DNA of 64,000 nucleotides from Nymphalis io (Eukaryota; Arthropoda; Insecta; Lepidoptera; Nymphalidae): positions 7,693,001-7,757,000 of the forward strand of contig NC_065888.1 of the NCBI RefSeq assembly GCF_905147045.1. The letters run 5' to 3'. Numbering within the stretch: the first letter of the stretch is position 1; each line of letters begins with the position of its first letter. This document shows positions 34,933 through 45,850 of this stretch, one piece after another. The notes below the pieces were generated by a model. That model made no database searches, had not been told where the DNA came from, and saw only the letters and a list, made by a program, of their open reading frames with translations. The position numbers and the translations under genes are program-made.

Positions 34933-37759
34933 TTCTTTTGTTTATGAAATGATTTTGATGATTTCTTTACATTAGTTTCAGTATAGTTAGAAGTGTCCCT
35001 ATCTCAATTTCACTGGTATTAGTTGGTTAAGATTTTATTTAAACGCGTACGTGAAAATTATATAATTAAAATAATTATATACGCTAGATATTGAACATCT
35101 TGGAGGTTTTTTAAGTAAGATTACTTATGGTAGTATTATAATTAAGTTGCATAAACACAACAAGTAAATATAAACTTGTAATGACATGTTTCAGACTCTG
35201 CAAAGTCAATACACCCTTCCTGTGACAAGGTTTTCGGTTTTGTGACAAAATAGAGCAAATTCATTTAACAATAAAAAATTAAGACTTTGGGTATAACTAA
35301 ACATAAATAAATGGCTTATTAATAATTCTGTATAAAATTATAAAGTCGATAAAAAAGCGTACAGATGGATAAACACTGAAATGCTTGTCGGTTCTTGGAC
35401 GGTACGAAAATGTTGTTAAAGTCTACTTGAGTCGATTTTCATTTTGATTTTATTAATTTTAAGGTGTAAAATAACTGATAGGTGTATGACTTAACCCAAA
35501 TGGGCTTGTATATTGTCCTGCCACCAGATAACCAAAACTCACGACAAAGAAATACGTCATTATTAAAAGAATATTGTACATATCTATTTATTACAATTTC
35601 AGCTATATATTGCATTTTATATATTAATTATACAGAAAATAAAGTACATATAAAGACTTCGCAATGACTTCACGGAGAACCCGTTACCCAAAAGCATTAG
35701 ATATGGGTAATTAGTAAGATGATTAATACAGTTACAGCTAAATTTAACAAAAAAATAAATTAAATATAATCGAATCGAGAATAGTATTTTACACCCCAGA
35801 TAAGTATGGTATAAACAAATGTCTTATAAAATACACTGCGCTGGGAAGTGTGGGAGGATAATAAAATTGAATACACACGTATGTGGTTATTTATTATACT
35901 GTCGTTATGATACTAAAATGTTATATTGAGAGCTCTCAAGCCGTCAATATTTACAGTTGCAGTAGCTAATTAGACTCCCCTATAAAACGAAACGACGCTC
36001 ATTATCTATTATAATATTATAAATATATATCCAAATCAAAACTTTAGATTGCAATAATTAAAAAAGCAGAAGCTTTGACGGTGTGTCATTTTCATATTTT
36101 GTGTATTTGACTGCCTCGTTTGGCTTATGTATAAATATAGAGGTCCTAGATTCATAATAAGTTTTTTTTTTGTCTTGATATAGAGATCAGCGAATACGAA
36201 GTTTAATATTCCGCTTGCCGAAACCACAAATTAAAGGTGGTAGACCAATCAACTAGTAGACTAGTCAACTACAAAAGACTGCCCCACTACCTCGCAATTC
36301 TATCCATTGGCCTTTCCATCTTCTATACGCTTGGCGACTACAAAAAGAATCTGATATCGAATTCGAGGGGGGTTCGAGGGTCCCCACATTCCATCAATAG
36401 TACGTTTTAATTTTTTTGCTTGCACAACTATGGTTCCAGTACAGTTCCAGCATCGATAATGGAAGTTAGTGGTTACGACGAGGCTAGAAGATTAGCTTTG
36501 TCAGATAGACAGTAAAAGTTTGTTTTAGCCAATTTCCCGAGAGACCTTAAACGTGAACAAATCCTCATGAGTTTTATTGACACCAAAATCTCTTTAATTA
36601 GCCCAAATCCCAAAGTCATATGACCTTGCGGTTCATTTTTTTTCGAATAAGTGATTATTTTCCAACCCAGACAATTAGAGATACATGGCAATCACCGCCA
36701 TAGTTATTAATTAAAAATACCTAATAAAAAAGTGGACGTAATTTATAGGGGCAGCCCCAAATTGAAAGCACATTTGAAATAATTCACGCAATTTTAATAT
36801 AATCTTATCTTTTGTTATCGAATATTATAGTTTCAAAATATTCTCGTATATACGATATTTCTTTATATATCTATACCTATATAAGCAAATGTGTTGATAT
36901 AAATATTTATTATTTCAAATCGGGTATGAATAGATAGAAAATTATATAAATGAAGCTTAAATGTTATATAAAACTTGCCTTGCTGTAATTTACCTTGACA
37001 TAGAACTGGTTCAACATTTAGCACACAGGTGTTACATGACAGATATAAGAAAGAATTAAATAAATGGATGAAAACGTTTTGAGTATTTGTAATAATGGAA
37101 TAAGCAAATAAGTAGTTTTGGACATAATGAGCCAATTCATATAGCTTTATATGTTCTAAATACAACGCTTTCATCTGACATTTAATAAAAGTGATTTTTT
37201 TACAACTGATCATTAAATAGTAATTATTAAATGCCAAACTATGAAAGCATTGTAGTAAAAAGTAAATTGCTAGTTTTTAAGATCGAAATATATCCAGAAT
37301 AAAACAAAAAAAAAGACTATTTTAGTTCTTGGGTTGAAATTTACTATTACCACTGAGCCAACCTGTCTCAATTTAAACTGATCTACAGTTTGCGCTGAAT
37401 ATTATAAGAAACGTAATAAAATATAATAATCCAGTAAATAAACTGAACGTATCAGCGTTTAATGTAAAACAAAACACAATACTGAGAAAAGCGTCGTAAT
37501 CATAAAACTCCTGTTATTGCTCTCAATGTTTCGCACTGTCTGAGCACTATAAATCCCTGTTCTTGATCGATGGGTACTAAAACATTTTAATTATCGTATA
37601 AATTATATTAATAATTAGAATATATAACTTTAATCAAAACTGTCGTGAATTTAAATTAAGATGCTAAAAATGTATACACTTCGACACAAAAATAAACATT
37701 TTAATATAATACAAATAATTTTAAATTATATATATAAAATATTTACAATATAAGAAACA
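34933..37759. other. AT-rich stretch, no gene seen
   Basis: About 2.8 kb. The 124-codon minus frame at 36863-37237 is long, but its composition (I, N, Y, L, F) is what AT-rich sequence gives by chance. A GC-richer patch at 36240-36390 has no recognised motif. Confidence 0.5.
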
Positions 37760-37882
37760 TCGAGTCTGGTGTGGAGATCGTTGGAGCGCAACGCAATAGT
37801 TCGATCCCACGACACGTGACTTTGACACTGGCTTTAACTTTGGAAGAAAACGTCATGAGGAAACCTGTATGTCTAAGAGTTC
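37760..37882 (+). mobile_element. SINE family A, old relic
   Basis: B-box-like GTTCGATCCC and the body word GAAAACGTCATGAGGAAACC identify it. Head and 3' end are decayed. Confidence 0.55.
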
Positions 37883-38702
37883 TCAAAGGTAATTAATGTT
37901 TGAATAAGAAAACTTTTACCGCCTTCAAACCGCAATTGGCCTGCGAAATTTACTAAATAAAACAGATATTTACAAATGAAATACATATATAGATTATGTA
38001 TCCATTTTTAAGATAACAAATATCATAACATCTTCCATCACATTCTTGTACATGTTCTAGTTTTAGTTTAGGTTGAGCGCGATGAAACTTAGATGCAATT
38101 AAAACTTGCTTAGTATAGTTGTTCTTCAGGTATGCATTCAGTATGTATGGTATATAAATATTAATTCTTCCTCTTGCTAAAATTTATAAGTATTTGATTT
38201 TTTAATTCTTCATGGGAACGATAATTAGAGCGATACCCAAGAAACTTTCTTGACGAGAAACGTCTTTTATATCCGTCAGTAGAAGACTACTTGCAAAAAC
38301 CAAGTATTACGAAAGAAGTCACCAAAAGAACGGGAGTATAGGACCTATCGGCGTTTTTTATTACCATTATTTAGAGGATAGAAGCCATTAGTCGGTGGTG
38401 CATATGTCGATATTTACGACAACTATTTGTCGTAAATGGTGATGTTATTGCGTGCAGCACGACGCATTCGGAACCATCGCGAAGTTTACCATCGCGCATA
38501 TGTTTTTATTAAGTGATTACTCAGCAGTATGCCAAGTGCGACTGTTTTTACTTATTTGATAGCGTTAACGTTAACTACAATTTGTATAAAATGAAAACAG
38601 CATCTAGTGGCAATAATGGAAATTCCAAAGTAAATAAACTCGCATAGGCATTGATCGTGTAGGTTATTATATCCTAATGGATCTTCCACCAAATTTTCGT
38701 AT
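37883..38702. other. No gene seen; one hairpin
   Basis: It contains a perfect 11-bp hairpin at 38412-38437. The GC-richer area 38250-38500 carries no open frame that I trust. Confidence 0.5.
38412..38437. repeat. Perfect 11-bp hairpin, 4-base loop
   Basis: ATTTACGACAA and TTGTCGTAAAT are exact complements around CTAT. Confidence 0.8.
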
Positions 38703-38795
38703 ATTTAATTTGTGATTATAACTTATCTCGTGCACAGTGAAACAGCAGCTGCATTTGAGCAGCGTCTTGGAATAAGCTACAAGTAGGATATTTAC
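38703..38795 (+). mobile_element. SINE family A, internal fragment
   Basis: TTAATTTGTGATTATAACTTATCTCGTGC and GAGCAGCGTCTTGGAATAAGC are family A body words, given here only as markers; the head and the 3' end are missing. Confidence 0.6.
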
Positions 38796-38903
38796 GGGCT
38801 GTTATATTACTTTACTCAATGTTGGCTTTTTCTAAGAGAAACTTATTATATTCTTCAAATGACACATTTTTCAATTTAAAAGCACTTTCACTTTCACTTT
38901 CAC

Positions 38904-40360
38904 TTGATGTACGGAAAGCTAGCGGTCCCGATGGAATACCAGCCATAGTGCTGAAGAAGTGCGCAGCGGAGCTGTCTCCTGTGTTAACGCGCCTGTTCCA
39001 ACTTTCTCTCTCTTCGTTATGTGTGCCGGAGGCTTGGAGAAGAGCTAATGTGCAAGCGGTTCCCAAAAAAAGAGGATCGGTCTGACCCGGCAAATTATCG
39101 TGCAATAGCTATCACCTCAGTACTTTGTAAGGTGATGGAACGGATTTTAAACAACCAACTGATCCATTACCTAGAAGATCACTGTCTGATTAATGATCGT
39201 CAGTACGGATTTCGACCAAAACGGTCCACAGGTGATCTTCTAGCGTACGTAACACACCTCTGGAGTGAAGCTATCGACAAGCATGGAGAATCGTTAGCTG
39301 TCAGCCTCGATATCTCCAAGGCTTTCGACAGGGTCTGGCACAGAAGTCTTCTCTCCAAGCTGCCGGCATATGGTCTGCCTGCTCAGCTATGCACCTGGAT
39401 TGCCAGCTTCCTACACAAGCGTAGCCTTCGTGTTTTAGTTGATGGTTGCGCTTCACAATTCTATGTAGTGAATGCTGGGGTCCCCCAGGGATCTGTGCTA
39501 TCTCCCACACTCTTTCTTTTACATATCAATGATATGCTCTCTCTTGGGATCATACATTGCTATGCAGACGATAGTACAGTGCATGGTGGATACCACGGAC
39601 GCGCAGTAGCTGGGCGAGCGGAAATTGAGGAGAGGCGGAGGGATCTTGTCGTTGAACTCAATAGGACATTAGAGCTCGTCGCCAAATGGGGCTCTGATAA
39701 TCTTGTTGAGTTTTATGCCAAGAAAACACAGGTATGCGCTCTCACAGAGAAAAAGTCAGCATTTTCCCCTCTTCCCTCCCTCTGTGGTACTCCGCTGGTG
39801 ATACAGACCAAAATCGCCATGCTGGGGATTGACGTTCGCTGCGACCTTAGTCCAAGGGATTACATCGAGGCTGTTATAAAAACAGCTTCACGGAAACTCG
39901 GAGTTCTGAACAAGGTGCGGCGTTTTTTCACGCCACAACAACTATGCCTGCTGTACGAAACACAGGTACGGTCTTGCGTGGAATATTGCTCGCACCTTTG
40001 GGATGGCTCCGCTAAGTACCTACTGGAGGCGTTGGACCGGTTGCAGCGACGTGCCGTACGCATTATTGGCGACGTAAAGGTCACAAACACCCTTGAACCT
40101 TTACAATTGCGTCGTGAGATAGCAGCACTGAGCGCTTTCTATCGACTGAATCACGGCGAGTGCTCTGAGGAATTATTCTCTCTAATTCCTGCTTCCCCCT
40201 TCCTTCTTAAGTCCACGCGAGCTGGTTCTCGATGTCACCGCCTAGAACGTTTTTCCCGTCTGTACTGGCCGTCGTCGCGTTTGGACTCTACTACCACTTA
40301 CCATCAGGTAAAGATATACAGGTGGAGTAGTCATTTGCCCTCCCGGCGAATATAAAAAAA
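38904..40360 (+). mobile_element. 5'-truncated non-LTR retrotransposon, copy 2
   Basis: Homology to copy 1 starts abruptly within the RT fingers, right after a short (CACTTT)n run at 38883-38905, and continues to the 3' UTR and a short A run at 40352-40359. Three lesions distinguish it: one extra A in the run at 39065-39071, a deletion of about 200 bp between the C-terminal coding part and the 3' UTR near 40243, and a 14-base insertion in the 3' UTR after 40309. Confidence 0.9.
39021..40355 (+). pseudogene. LINE reverse transcriptase, copy 2
   Basis: An open frame of 444 codons carries RT motif A (LDISKAFDRVWH, near residues 95-107), motif B (GVPQGSVLSP, near 153-162) and YADD (near 180-183), with thumb and C-terminal parts. 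The true N-terminal residues (KASGPDGIPAIVLKK, 38916-38960) are in another frame because the A run at 39065-39071 has seven A against six in copy 1. After residue about 408 the sequence is 3' UTR read through, owing to the deletion near 40243. All catalytic aspartates are kept. Without an endonuclease domain, promoter or intact start it cannot move by itself. Confidence 0.9.
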
Positions 40361-41084
40361 AGGCATTTTCAAAAAAACTCATAAATGCACTTATGATTGG
40401 AAGATAGAAAACAATTTTGTTAATTGAAAAATTTCAATGACTATTGATCGAAAGGTACATTTATGCCGTGTAATTTTAACTTTACCAATACGATCGTAAT
40501 AGACTTAATTCTTTACTTTCCTAATTAAATTCTCGATAAGACCAACTTCTCTCTCCGATACGTTCAGAAACAAACATTCTGTTTACGTATATTCAATTAA
40601 AAGTTGTCAGTTTGCAATTCGAGGAGCGGTAAAGAGAATATCAAAAATTTATTAAAGTATGTGCACCTCAAATTCAAATCTTTTGTTACATTAAAGCATC
40701 AAATATATGATAAAATTGTATTTTTTTTAAAATATGATCTTTTAATTACAGTTTTGTAATAATCCGTTGTAAGATTCGTAGCAGTTTTTCCACAACTCAA
40801 GTGTCAATAAATTTTACTTTATTTGGTAAGTACCACTTACTGTCTACCGTTTAAAGCCTGTCTTTTTACTGTTATGTTTCGTGCTTACGAAATAAAGCAA
40901 TCAGGCTTCAAAAGAAGTAGCAATATAAGCTATGTATTCTTCAGATTTTATAATGACAGTGCCTAATGTAAACATCTTTCTCTACCATCAAGTGCCGGTG
41001 GTAACATTTGACCATAAACAAAAATAATGCTAATATACTTATTGGTGTATACATTAACTTAACTAATCACTAATTTGTCTTGCA
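40361..41084. other. No gene seen
   Basis: AT-rich; nothing recognised. Confidence 0.6.
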
Positions 41085-41245
41085 CTGTCAATGCGCCGCC
41101 ATCCATGATAATGAATACCTCGTCCCTTATGTCTGTACCTACACGCGCACTCATTCATCAAACCGGAAAACACTAATACAAATTAATGATATTTGGTAGA
41201 ATAACTGATGAGTCGGTGGTACCCAACCCGAGGGGTTGCCCAAAT
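41085..41245 (-). mobile_element. SINE family B, old relic
   Basis: CAATGCGCCGCCATCC, CAAACCGGAAAACAC and GATGAGTCGGTGGTACC align in order with family B; both ends are lost. Confidence 0.6.
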
Positions 41246-42410
41246 TGCTACTTACCGATAAAACTTTTAAATCTTAATTAAATAAAAGTTAATTATATTC
41301 GGTAGTAAGTAAGTTCTTCTATTCAACAGGAAGCTCTTTCTCCTTCACCAGCGAATTATTACTTTTGTAAGAAGTTTTTAATACTTACAAAAGATACGAA
41401 TGTAGTCGTAAAAACAATGATATGAACAAAAATATCAAAATTGGTTTTTGTCGCCTCAATATAGAGGCGTGGTACAAGAAACATTACAATTTGAAATGTA
41501 GGAAATACTTTAAAGACAGAAGGAACAAGAACGGAAGCATTGTATTGTACATTATTATGTACATGTTATTCAGTATGTAAAGAAACTTGTATACAAATGT
41601 AGAAGAGTCATGTCCTATGTAAATGTACATAGTTTTATTTAATATCAAGACCACACGCGAGTTAAAAACATACTAACTTGTATGGTAACCCGTATTTTAG
41701 ATACGACCAATTACGAGAGAAGTTATTATGTTGTATTTCTTCGTTGATGCTTTGGTACATACCCATCTTATAAGCTAACAGCCATTCATTAATTAATCGA
41801 CAGTTATTATAAAAATAAATAATGAAAAGGTAACTTTTATTTTTATATACTATTATGGTATTTATTTAAATGTTTCAGTACATATTTAATTATGACATGA
41901 GTGATTTAAACAAAACCAACACCATGAATATACATGTATTAAAAGTCAACAAGCTGATCTAAAATTACACAACAAATCTGTTAATACGTGGAAAATTAAT
42001 ATTTTTTCCCAAATTGACATAACCATTTTTAATAATTGAAATTGTAGATAAAAATTTAAATATAAGTATTTAATACATAGCTTGCTATACAAGGAAGCAG
42101 TTTTAAAACAAATTTTTGAAGATAGAAACCTAAATAAGTTCCTGAAGTTTTATATGTGTAACTGAAATAATTAAAAGTAGCAAGAACATATGAAAATATT
42201 ACTAACCAAATATCTGTTTACGCAAATTACAACCATTTGTACGTAACTTCCATTGTTACTTATCAATTTTGTACAGTAGAGCTTATTCTGTACGAACAAA
42301 TTCGAAACTTACCGCAGAGCAGTACCTATTGGAAAACATAGAAAGTGATTTGCGACATTGATTATAATAAACATCGCAAATGTAAAAATGAAAAACACAT
42401 CAAAAGAGAA
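41246..42410. other. No gene seen
   Basis: AT-rich. A 10-bp inverted repeat CTTTTGTAAG/CTTACAAAAG spans 41362-41393. Confidence 0.55.
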
Positions 42411-42710
42411 ACCGAGATGGCCCAGTGGTTAGAACGCGTTAATCTTAACCGATAATCGAGGTTTCAAACCCGGGCAAGCAGCGCTGAATTTTCATGTGCT
42501 TAATTTGTGATTATAATTTATCTCGTATTTGACGATGAAAGAAAACATCGTAGAAAAACCTGCATGTGTCTAATTTAATTGAAATTAGGCCACATGTGTA
42601 TTCCACCAACCCGCATTGGAGCAGCGTGGTGGAATAAGCTCCAAGCCTTCTCCTCAAAAAAGGGAGAGGAGGCCTTAGCCCAGCAGTGGGACATTCACAG
42701 GCTATTACGG
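42411..42710 (+). mobile_element. SINE family A, best preserved copy
   Basis: Reference copy for the family here. The head CCGAGATGGCCCAGTGGTTA (A-box region) and B-box GGTTTCAAACCCG are at tRNA spacing. The body includes ATCGTAGAAAAACCTGCATG and CCAACCCGCATTGGAGCAGC, and the 3' end is CAGCAGTGGGACATTCACAG. Length about 300 bp. A 73-codon frame over its 3' part is a by-product of the repeat. Confidence 0.9.
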
Positions 42711-43084
42711 ATTACTGACTGCATCAAAAGATCATATCAACGTAAATCTGTCTTCATATTTTCACGGAAAGTAAGCTCTTACAGAATAGTACTCCTTTAG
42801 TTATAATACTTTCATTTTTTTATTCTTACTATTAATTGGTATGATGCATATTTAAATATGTAGGAAGAGTGAGCCAGTGTTAACCAAATTTCATTGATAA
42901 CATAAGCTTTATCCTTTTAATATATTATGCCAAAGTATGTATCTTTTTATGATTGAAAAATATATATGTACATATAAATATAAATCATGGCCAATGATGT
43001 GTGTAATGCAAATAAATAAATATATTTTTGTAACTTCAAAGATAAAAATAATAGCATTAATTATTTATGGTAAAATTTAATGCC

Positions 43085-43215
43085 ACAGTCTTAAATTTAT
43101 GACCTGGATTCGATTCCCATGAGCGGTTTTTTTATTCCTCTCAATACTTTACTACTCAGCTGACCTCCGACGAGGAAAAAATAACGAAAGCTCGACCACG
43201 CCCGACTTAAGAAGC
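43085..43215 (+). mobile_element. Possible tRNA-derived SINE fragment
   Basis: GGATTCGATTCCC at 43107 is a good B-box. The following GC-richer stretch (CGACGAGGAAAAAATAACG) does not match families A-D. Confidence 0.3.
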
Positions 43216-44280
43216 TTAACCCTTTTTTATTTAAGGCAATACACTTCAACGTTTTATACAATTTAAAGGACGTTTATGATGCCTAGTTGTTGTTACAAAA
43301 ACGTACTCTACTTATTCGCTATATTAAAAAAAACTGCATCTTAATTCGAATTTATTTAATGTTTTATATATATAGACATACATACATATATGGAACAAAA
43401 ATATTACAAATTTTTACATCTTATACCTTTACCAAACTAAGGAAAATCTTGTTATCATTTAGGGCATAATATATGTATGAAGACAGAATAAAACTTACAT
43501 AAAATAATAATTTTATGTATGTATTTTTGAGAACTTATTGGTATATACTAAAGAACAAACATAACGAAGGTTCGAAACTTGCAAGTCCAGTATGCGCAAG
43601 CGCATGGCAACAGTCCGACGAAGGAGGAACGCGGGGCGAGGGATAGCGGTTAATCACGAACTTACTACCAAAATATAAATTTTTTAAAAAGTATGTATAT
43701 ACTACACAGTTTGTTAACAAAAAAAATTATCAGACACCGAATATTAATCTTGATAAATGTCATTACAAAGAAGGTAGAACAATTTAGATCCCATCGTATG
43801 CATCGTGTTGTTAATGTAATATCCAAATATATAACGGCAATCTGTGAATAGTGACATGCAAATGTTGGCTTAGTGGGATATCTGCTTGCGTACTAGCAAT
43901 AAATGTCAATTTTATTGAATCAATTATGAAGCATCAATAGAATGTTTATTCTAATAAGCTTAAGAACTTTTTACAAGATTAAATAAAATTTAAAGCTTTT
44001 ACCGATACTGAATGTTGATTCTACCGAAAATAACCGACAAGGAACTCAGTCGTTATTCTTTTCTGCAAATTAAATTACATAGGTATATTTATTTAATGAA
44101 AAAAGAATCTTGATAACAATTAAATTATTAAATTATTGGTACGTGCATGGAGTGTTTGACTCAGGTGGACTACATCAGCATTTCAGAATACTATTTGTTT
44201 ACTAAGTGATATTATTATATAGAAAAGAAAATTATAAAAGAGGTCTTCTTCAATTATATTTAATTTAATAAATATCTTAA
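43216..44280. other. No gene seen
   Basis: AT-rich. A GC-richer patch at 43565-43650 shows no signal that I can interpret. Confidence 0.5.
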
Positions 44281-44418
44281 AAGACCTTTCGCACGAGATC
44301 ATTGCATGATTCTGGTTACTCAAGATCCGGCATATATAACGGCTCGACTCCGACCTCGCCATTCAATGAGATAATAGTCCCAGTGTAGTTTTCTATAGTC
44401 AGTTAAATATTTTAGAAG
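44281..44418 (+). promoter_or_regulatory. Candidate TATA promoter and untranslated first exon
   Basis: ATATATAA at 44332-44339 is followed about 31 bases later by TTCAATG (A of the initiator at 44365), the spacing of an arthropod TATA/Inr core promoter. Between them the sequence is GC-rich (CGGCTCGACTCCGACCTCGCC). About 54 bases beyond the putative start is the donor TTAGAAG|GTATGCG at 44418/44419. So the block reads as core promoter plus a short non-coding first exon. A plausible partner acceptor is at 58760, in front of an ATG exon. TATA-like words are common in AT-rich DNA; the combined spacing is what raises this one. Confidence 0.4.
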
Positions 44419-44639
44419 GTATGCGTTCGAATTTTATAACTATTAAGATAACTCAAACATATGTTTTAAAACATATCTGAATGATGAACTTCATAAAAAT
44501 ATCATACTATGTAACGATGACCATATAACAAAATAATATTAATAAATTTGATTACACAGTTTGTTTATATTATATATACTTAAATGTAACAAGATTAAAT
44601 ATTTTATATAAGGTATATGTTTCTGTATTGATATGACTG

Positions 44640-44785
44640 CACAAAAATACGTATGTAATGCGAAGACGTCGGGAAGGCGGCAGCGTCGGCGCGGGCGGGG
44701 CGCGCCTACCTGCGCGGACGCTCCCCAAAACGAACAAGAGCCCGCATTCCTGGTCGTGCTCTGCGCCCGCGCACCTTTAGTATAG
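44640..44785. other. CpG-rich island: antisense exon or smORF
   Basis: This is the most GC- and CpG-rich stretch outside the LINEs, with sharp AT-rich edges. Two readings are possible. On the minus strand GCGTCCGCGCAG|GTAGGCGC gives a good splice donor at about 44710/44709, with some 65-70 bases of GC-rich exon before it, fitting a first exon starting near 44780. On the + strand ATG at 44658 opens 40 codons to TAG at 44780 (peptide begins MRRRREGG and ends CSAPAHL, basic and Pro/Ser rich). I do not recognise either product. It lies about 300 bp downstream of the + strand promoter candidate, so antisense overlap is possible. Confidence 0.4.
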
Positions 44786-45337
44786 GGTTGCTATCTACAT
44801 GTTTAATTTAATTTCAAAAATACTTATATCAATCATATTAATATATTTTTCTAATATCTTAGAATGTCTAATTATGACAAAAAATATATCGGTAAAAAGA
44901 CACGGTAACCAGCTACTAAAAGATAAAGTATGTTTATGATTCTCAAATTTAAATATATCATTAAGTATATCAAATATTAATCACATAAATTGATCAGTAA
45001 TTTACATTTAAAACCTTAGCTTGGTTAAATCTTGTTTTTTGCTACTTTAAACGGTCTCACGTCAATAAAAACTAGTTTTTTACTTTATTGTAATTCATTG
45101 AAAAAAATGATTACGACATTTAATTTTTTTTACAAAATTGGAATAAATGGTTATCAATAAAATGATGAATAAATTAATAAAACTTAGTATACGATGTTTT
45201 TATTACTATACAGGTTAAAAATGAAATCTAATTCTCTATATTCCTACAAATACATCAACTGCTTTAAATTAAAAATAATATTAAATATTACATTAAGACC
45301 AAAATTTCTGATTTGCTTCCGGAAATGGATGAATGAA
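44786..45337. other. No gene seen
   Basis: AT-rich spacer right of the CpG-rich island; it would hold the minus-strand promoter if the island is a first exon. Confidence 0.45.
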
Positions 45338-45530
45338 GCCGGAATGGCTTAGTACGTCGAAGATGCGGATCTCGGCCGAAAACCAATGCTTCAAATTGCC
45401 CGAAAACCACGGAGTTTTTTAAATTTAATTAATAAAAAAATGCGAAGAAACCTACATGTCTAAGATGAAATTCTGCCATTTGTATATGTATCAACCGACG
45501 TCCGAACCCGGATCAGCATGAAATAAGATA
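45338..45530 (+). mobile_element. SINE family A, old relic
   Basis: GCCGGAATGGCTTAGTACG is a decayed head; CGAAGAAACCTACATGTCTA and the end word CAGCATGAAATAAG follow in family order. Confidence 0.6.
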
Positions 45531-45594
45531 AACAATAAACCTTTGTTAAACAATCACTTTGCCTTTTTAATTAAAAATCACCAAATCACATTAT

Positions 45595-45850
45595 AAAGGA
45601 GTGACAACCATAAGCATCCCTCACATTCCCTACACAAAGCGGACCTGTTGCTGCTCCCCGCTCGCCGCGCTACTATAAATAATTCAACGCGAACGATTAA
45701 TTCGTGCCCGATACCGATTCATCTGTCAATTAATGCGTAGGACAAGTAAGATATTAAAGAACTGACCCCGGCGCCCATATCACATGCAAAGCTTCAATTA
45801 GCCGGCTTTATTACCTGAGCGTAGCTCATTACTGATAGAAAATAACTTAT
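45595..45850. promoter_or_regulatory. Possible cis-regulatory element
   Basis: GC content is well above the flanks, without any open frame or repeat match. It contains homeodomain-type sites in close order (CGATTAATTCG near 45690, TCAATTAATG near 45727), a GC-rich word CCCGCTCGCCGCGC and TACTATAAATA. It sits about 0.9 kb from the CpG-rich island. This is the profile of a conserved enhancer or proximal regulatory region, but conservation cannot be judged from one sequence. Confidence 0.3.

Noticed and set aside
36345..36375. Vector-like GATATCGAATTC suggesting cloning contamination
   Set aside because: Only a 12-base match by restriction-site words; the surroundings do not continue as plasmid polylinker.
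36863..37237. 124-codon open frame, the longest outside transposons
   Set aside because: Composition is dominated by I, N, Y, F and L from AT-rich codons, with no domain, splice or promoter support.
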